Of a DNA stretch of 64,000 nt, positions 63,858 through 64,000 are shown piece by piece (the stretch's first letter is position 1; every line of letters starts with the position of its first letter). Below the pieces are notes generated by a model. That model was given only the letters and a program-made list of their open reading frames with translations. It was not told the DNA's origin and searched no databases. The DNA is from Eukaryota sp. TZLM1-RC (Eukaryota; Metamonada: BaSk clade). The DNA is taken from contig JAUPSS010000002.1 in assembly GCA_040285825.1 (NCBI GenBank), forward strand, positions 2,604,001 to 2,668,000, in the 5' to 3' direction. Position numbers and translations under genes: made by a program.

Positions 63858-64000
63858 CTACTGCTGTCTTCTTAGACGTCTCATACGCCTTGGCCTTCTG
63901 AATGGTTCTGGCCTAGTACCAGTGAAATACTCACTAATTGCAATCTCCAGCTGGTTTCTGGAGGCTGAGATGTCCCTAGACTAGTTGGTCTCATATCGAG
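63858..64000 (-). CDS. C-terminal exon of a gene running off the window
   Basis: Minus-strand frame ending TAG at 63858: DISASRNQLEIAISEYFTG, then TRPEPFRRPRRMRRLRRQQ. The Arg-rich end and lack of stops back to about 63980 suggest coding. A TAG at about 63984 would be in frame, but TCTAG or ACTAG there could be a 3' splice site. Product unknown. Confidence 0.3.

Overview
This is a gene-poor, repeat-rich window from the nuclear genome of a flagellated single-celled eukaryote that I cannot place more precisely. Host genes are AT-rich. Most lack introns; where introns are visible they are 26-33 nt long, usually start GTATGT or GTAT, and usually end TAG or CAG. TAA, TAG and TGA all end intact host genes. 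The gene set (SF-assemblin, CEP44, an Sfi1-like centrin-binding protein, Spc24) points to an organism with basal bodies and conventional kinetochore parts. Adjacent host genes sit 30-80 bp apart.

Host gene islands. 0-3.7 kb: an MBL-fold hydrolase, a TauE/SafE transporter (32-nt intron) and the OST48 subunit of oligosaccharyltransferase. 11.3-13.6 kb: a centrin-repeat (Sfi1-like) protein. 20.6-25.4 kb: a bacterial-type YgbA-like protein with an added membrane anchor, ESF2/ABT1, CEP44, ICMT, Spc24 and a small unknown ORF. 28-31.2 kb: SF-assemblin (32-nt intron), an unknown protein and a broken GNA1 acetyltransferase. 34.3-44.3 kb: two inverted amino-acid transporter paralogues (29-nt introns) and a secreted beta-amylase (three short introns). 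51.4-60.4 kb: an unknown helical protein, an MBOAT acyltransferase, a leucine-rich-repeat protein and an SMP-30/NHL-like propeller. Four of these genes share a near-palindromic 25-26 nt element directly upstream of the ATG.

Mobile DNA fills most of the rest. There are LTR elements of the Ty3/gypsy type with very short LTRs (about 146-148 bp) and 4-bp target duplications: one at 15.4-19.2 kb lacking protease and most RT, one at 4.6-8.2 kb with its protease-RT block inverted, and decayed copies at 37 kb and 44.7-49.1 kb. A gag-only LTR element is present as a head-to-tail dimer at 31.9-33.9 kb. At least four families of RLE-type non-LTR retrotransposons are present, mostly 5'-truncated, some nested in each other. 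A hAT element (60.45-62.97 kb, 8-bp TSD) and a short MULE (39.58-40.72 kb, 9-bp TSD) have intact ends.

The least ordinary content is four decayed copies of a Fanzor-like (eukaryotic TnpB-like) RuvC nuclease at 8.4-11.1, 19.9-20.5, 35.7 and 52.6-56.0 kb. The two readable catalytic C-termini both carry Asn where the third RuvC aspartate is expected. One copy lies directly after a fragment of a family-B DNA polymerase exonuclease domain. All function calls come from reading translated sequence; no database search was possible.
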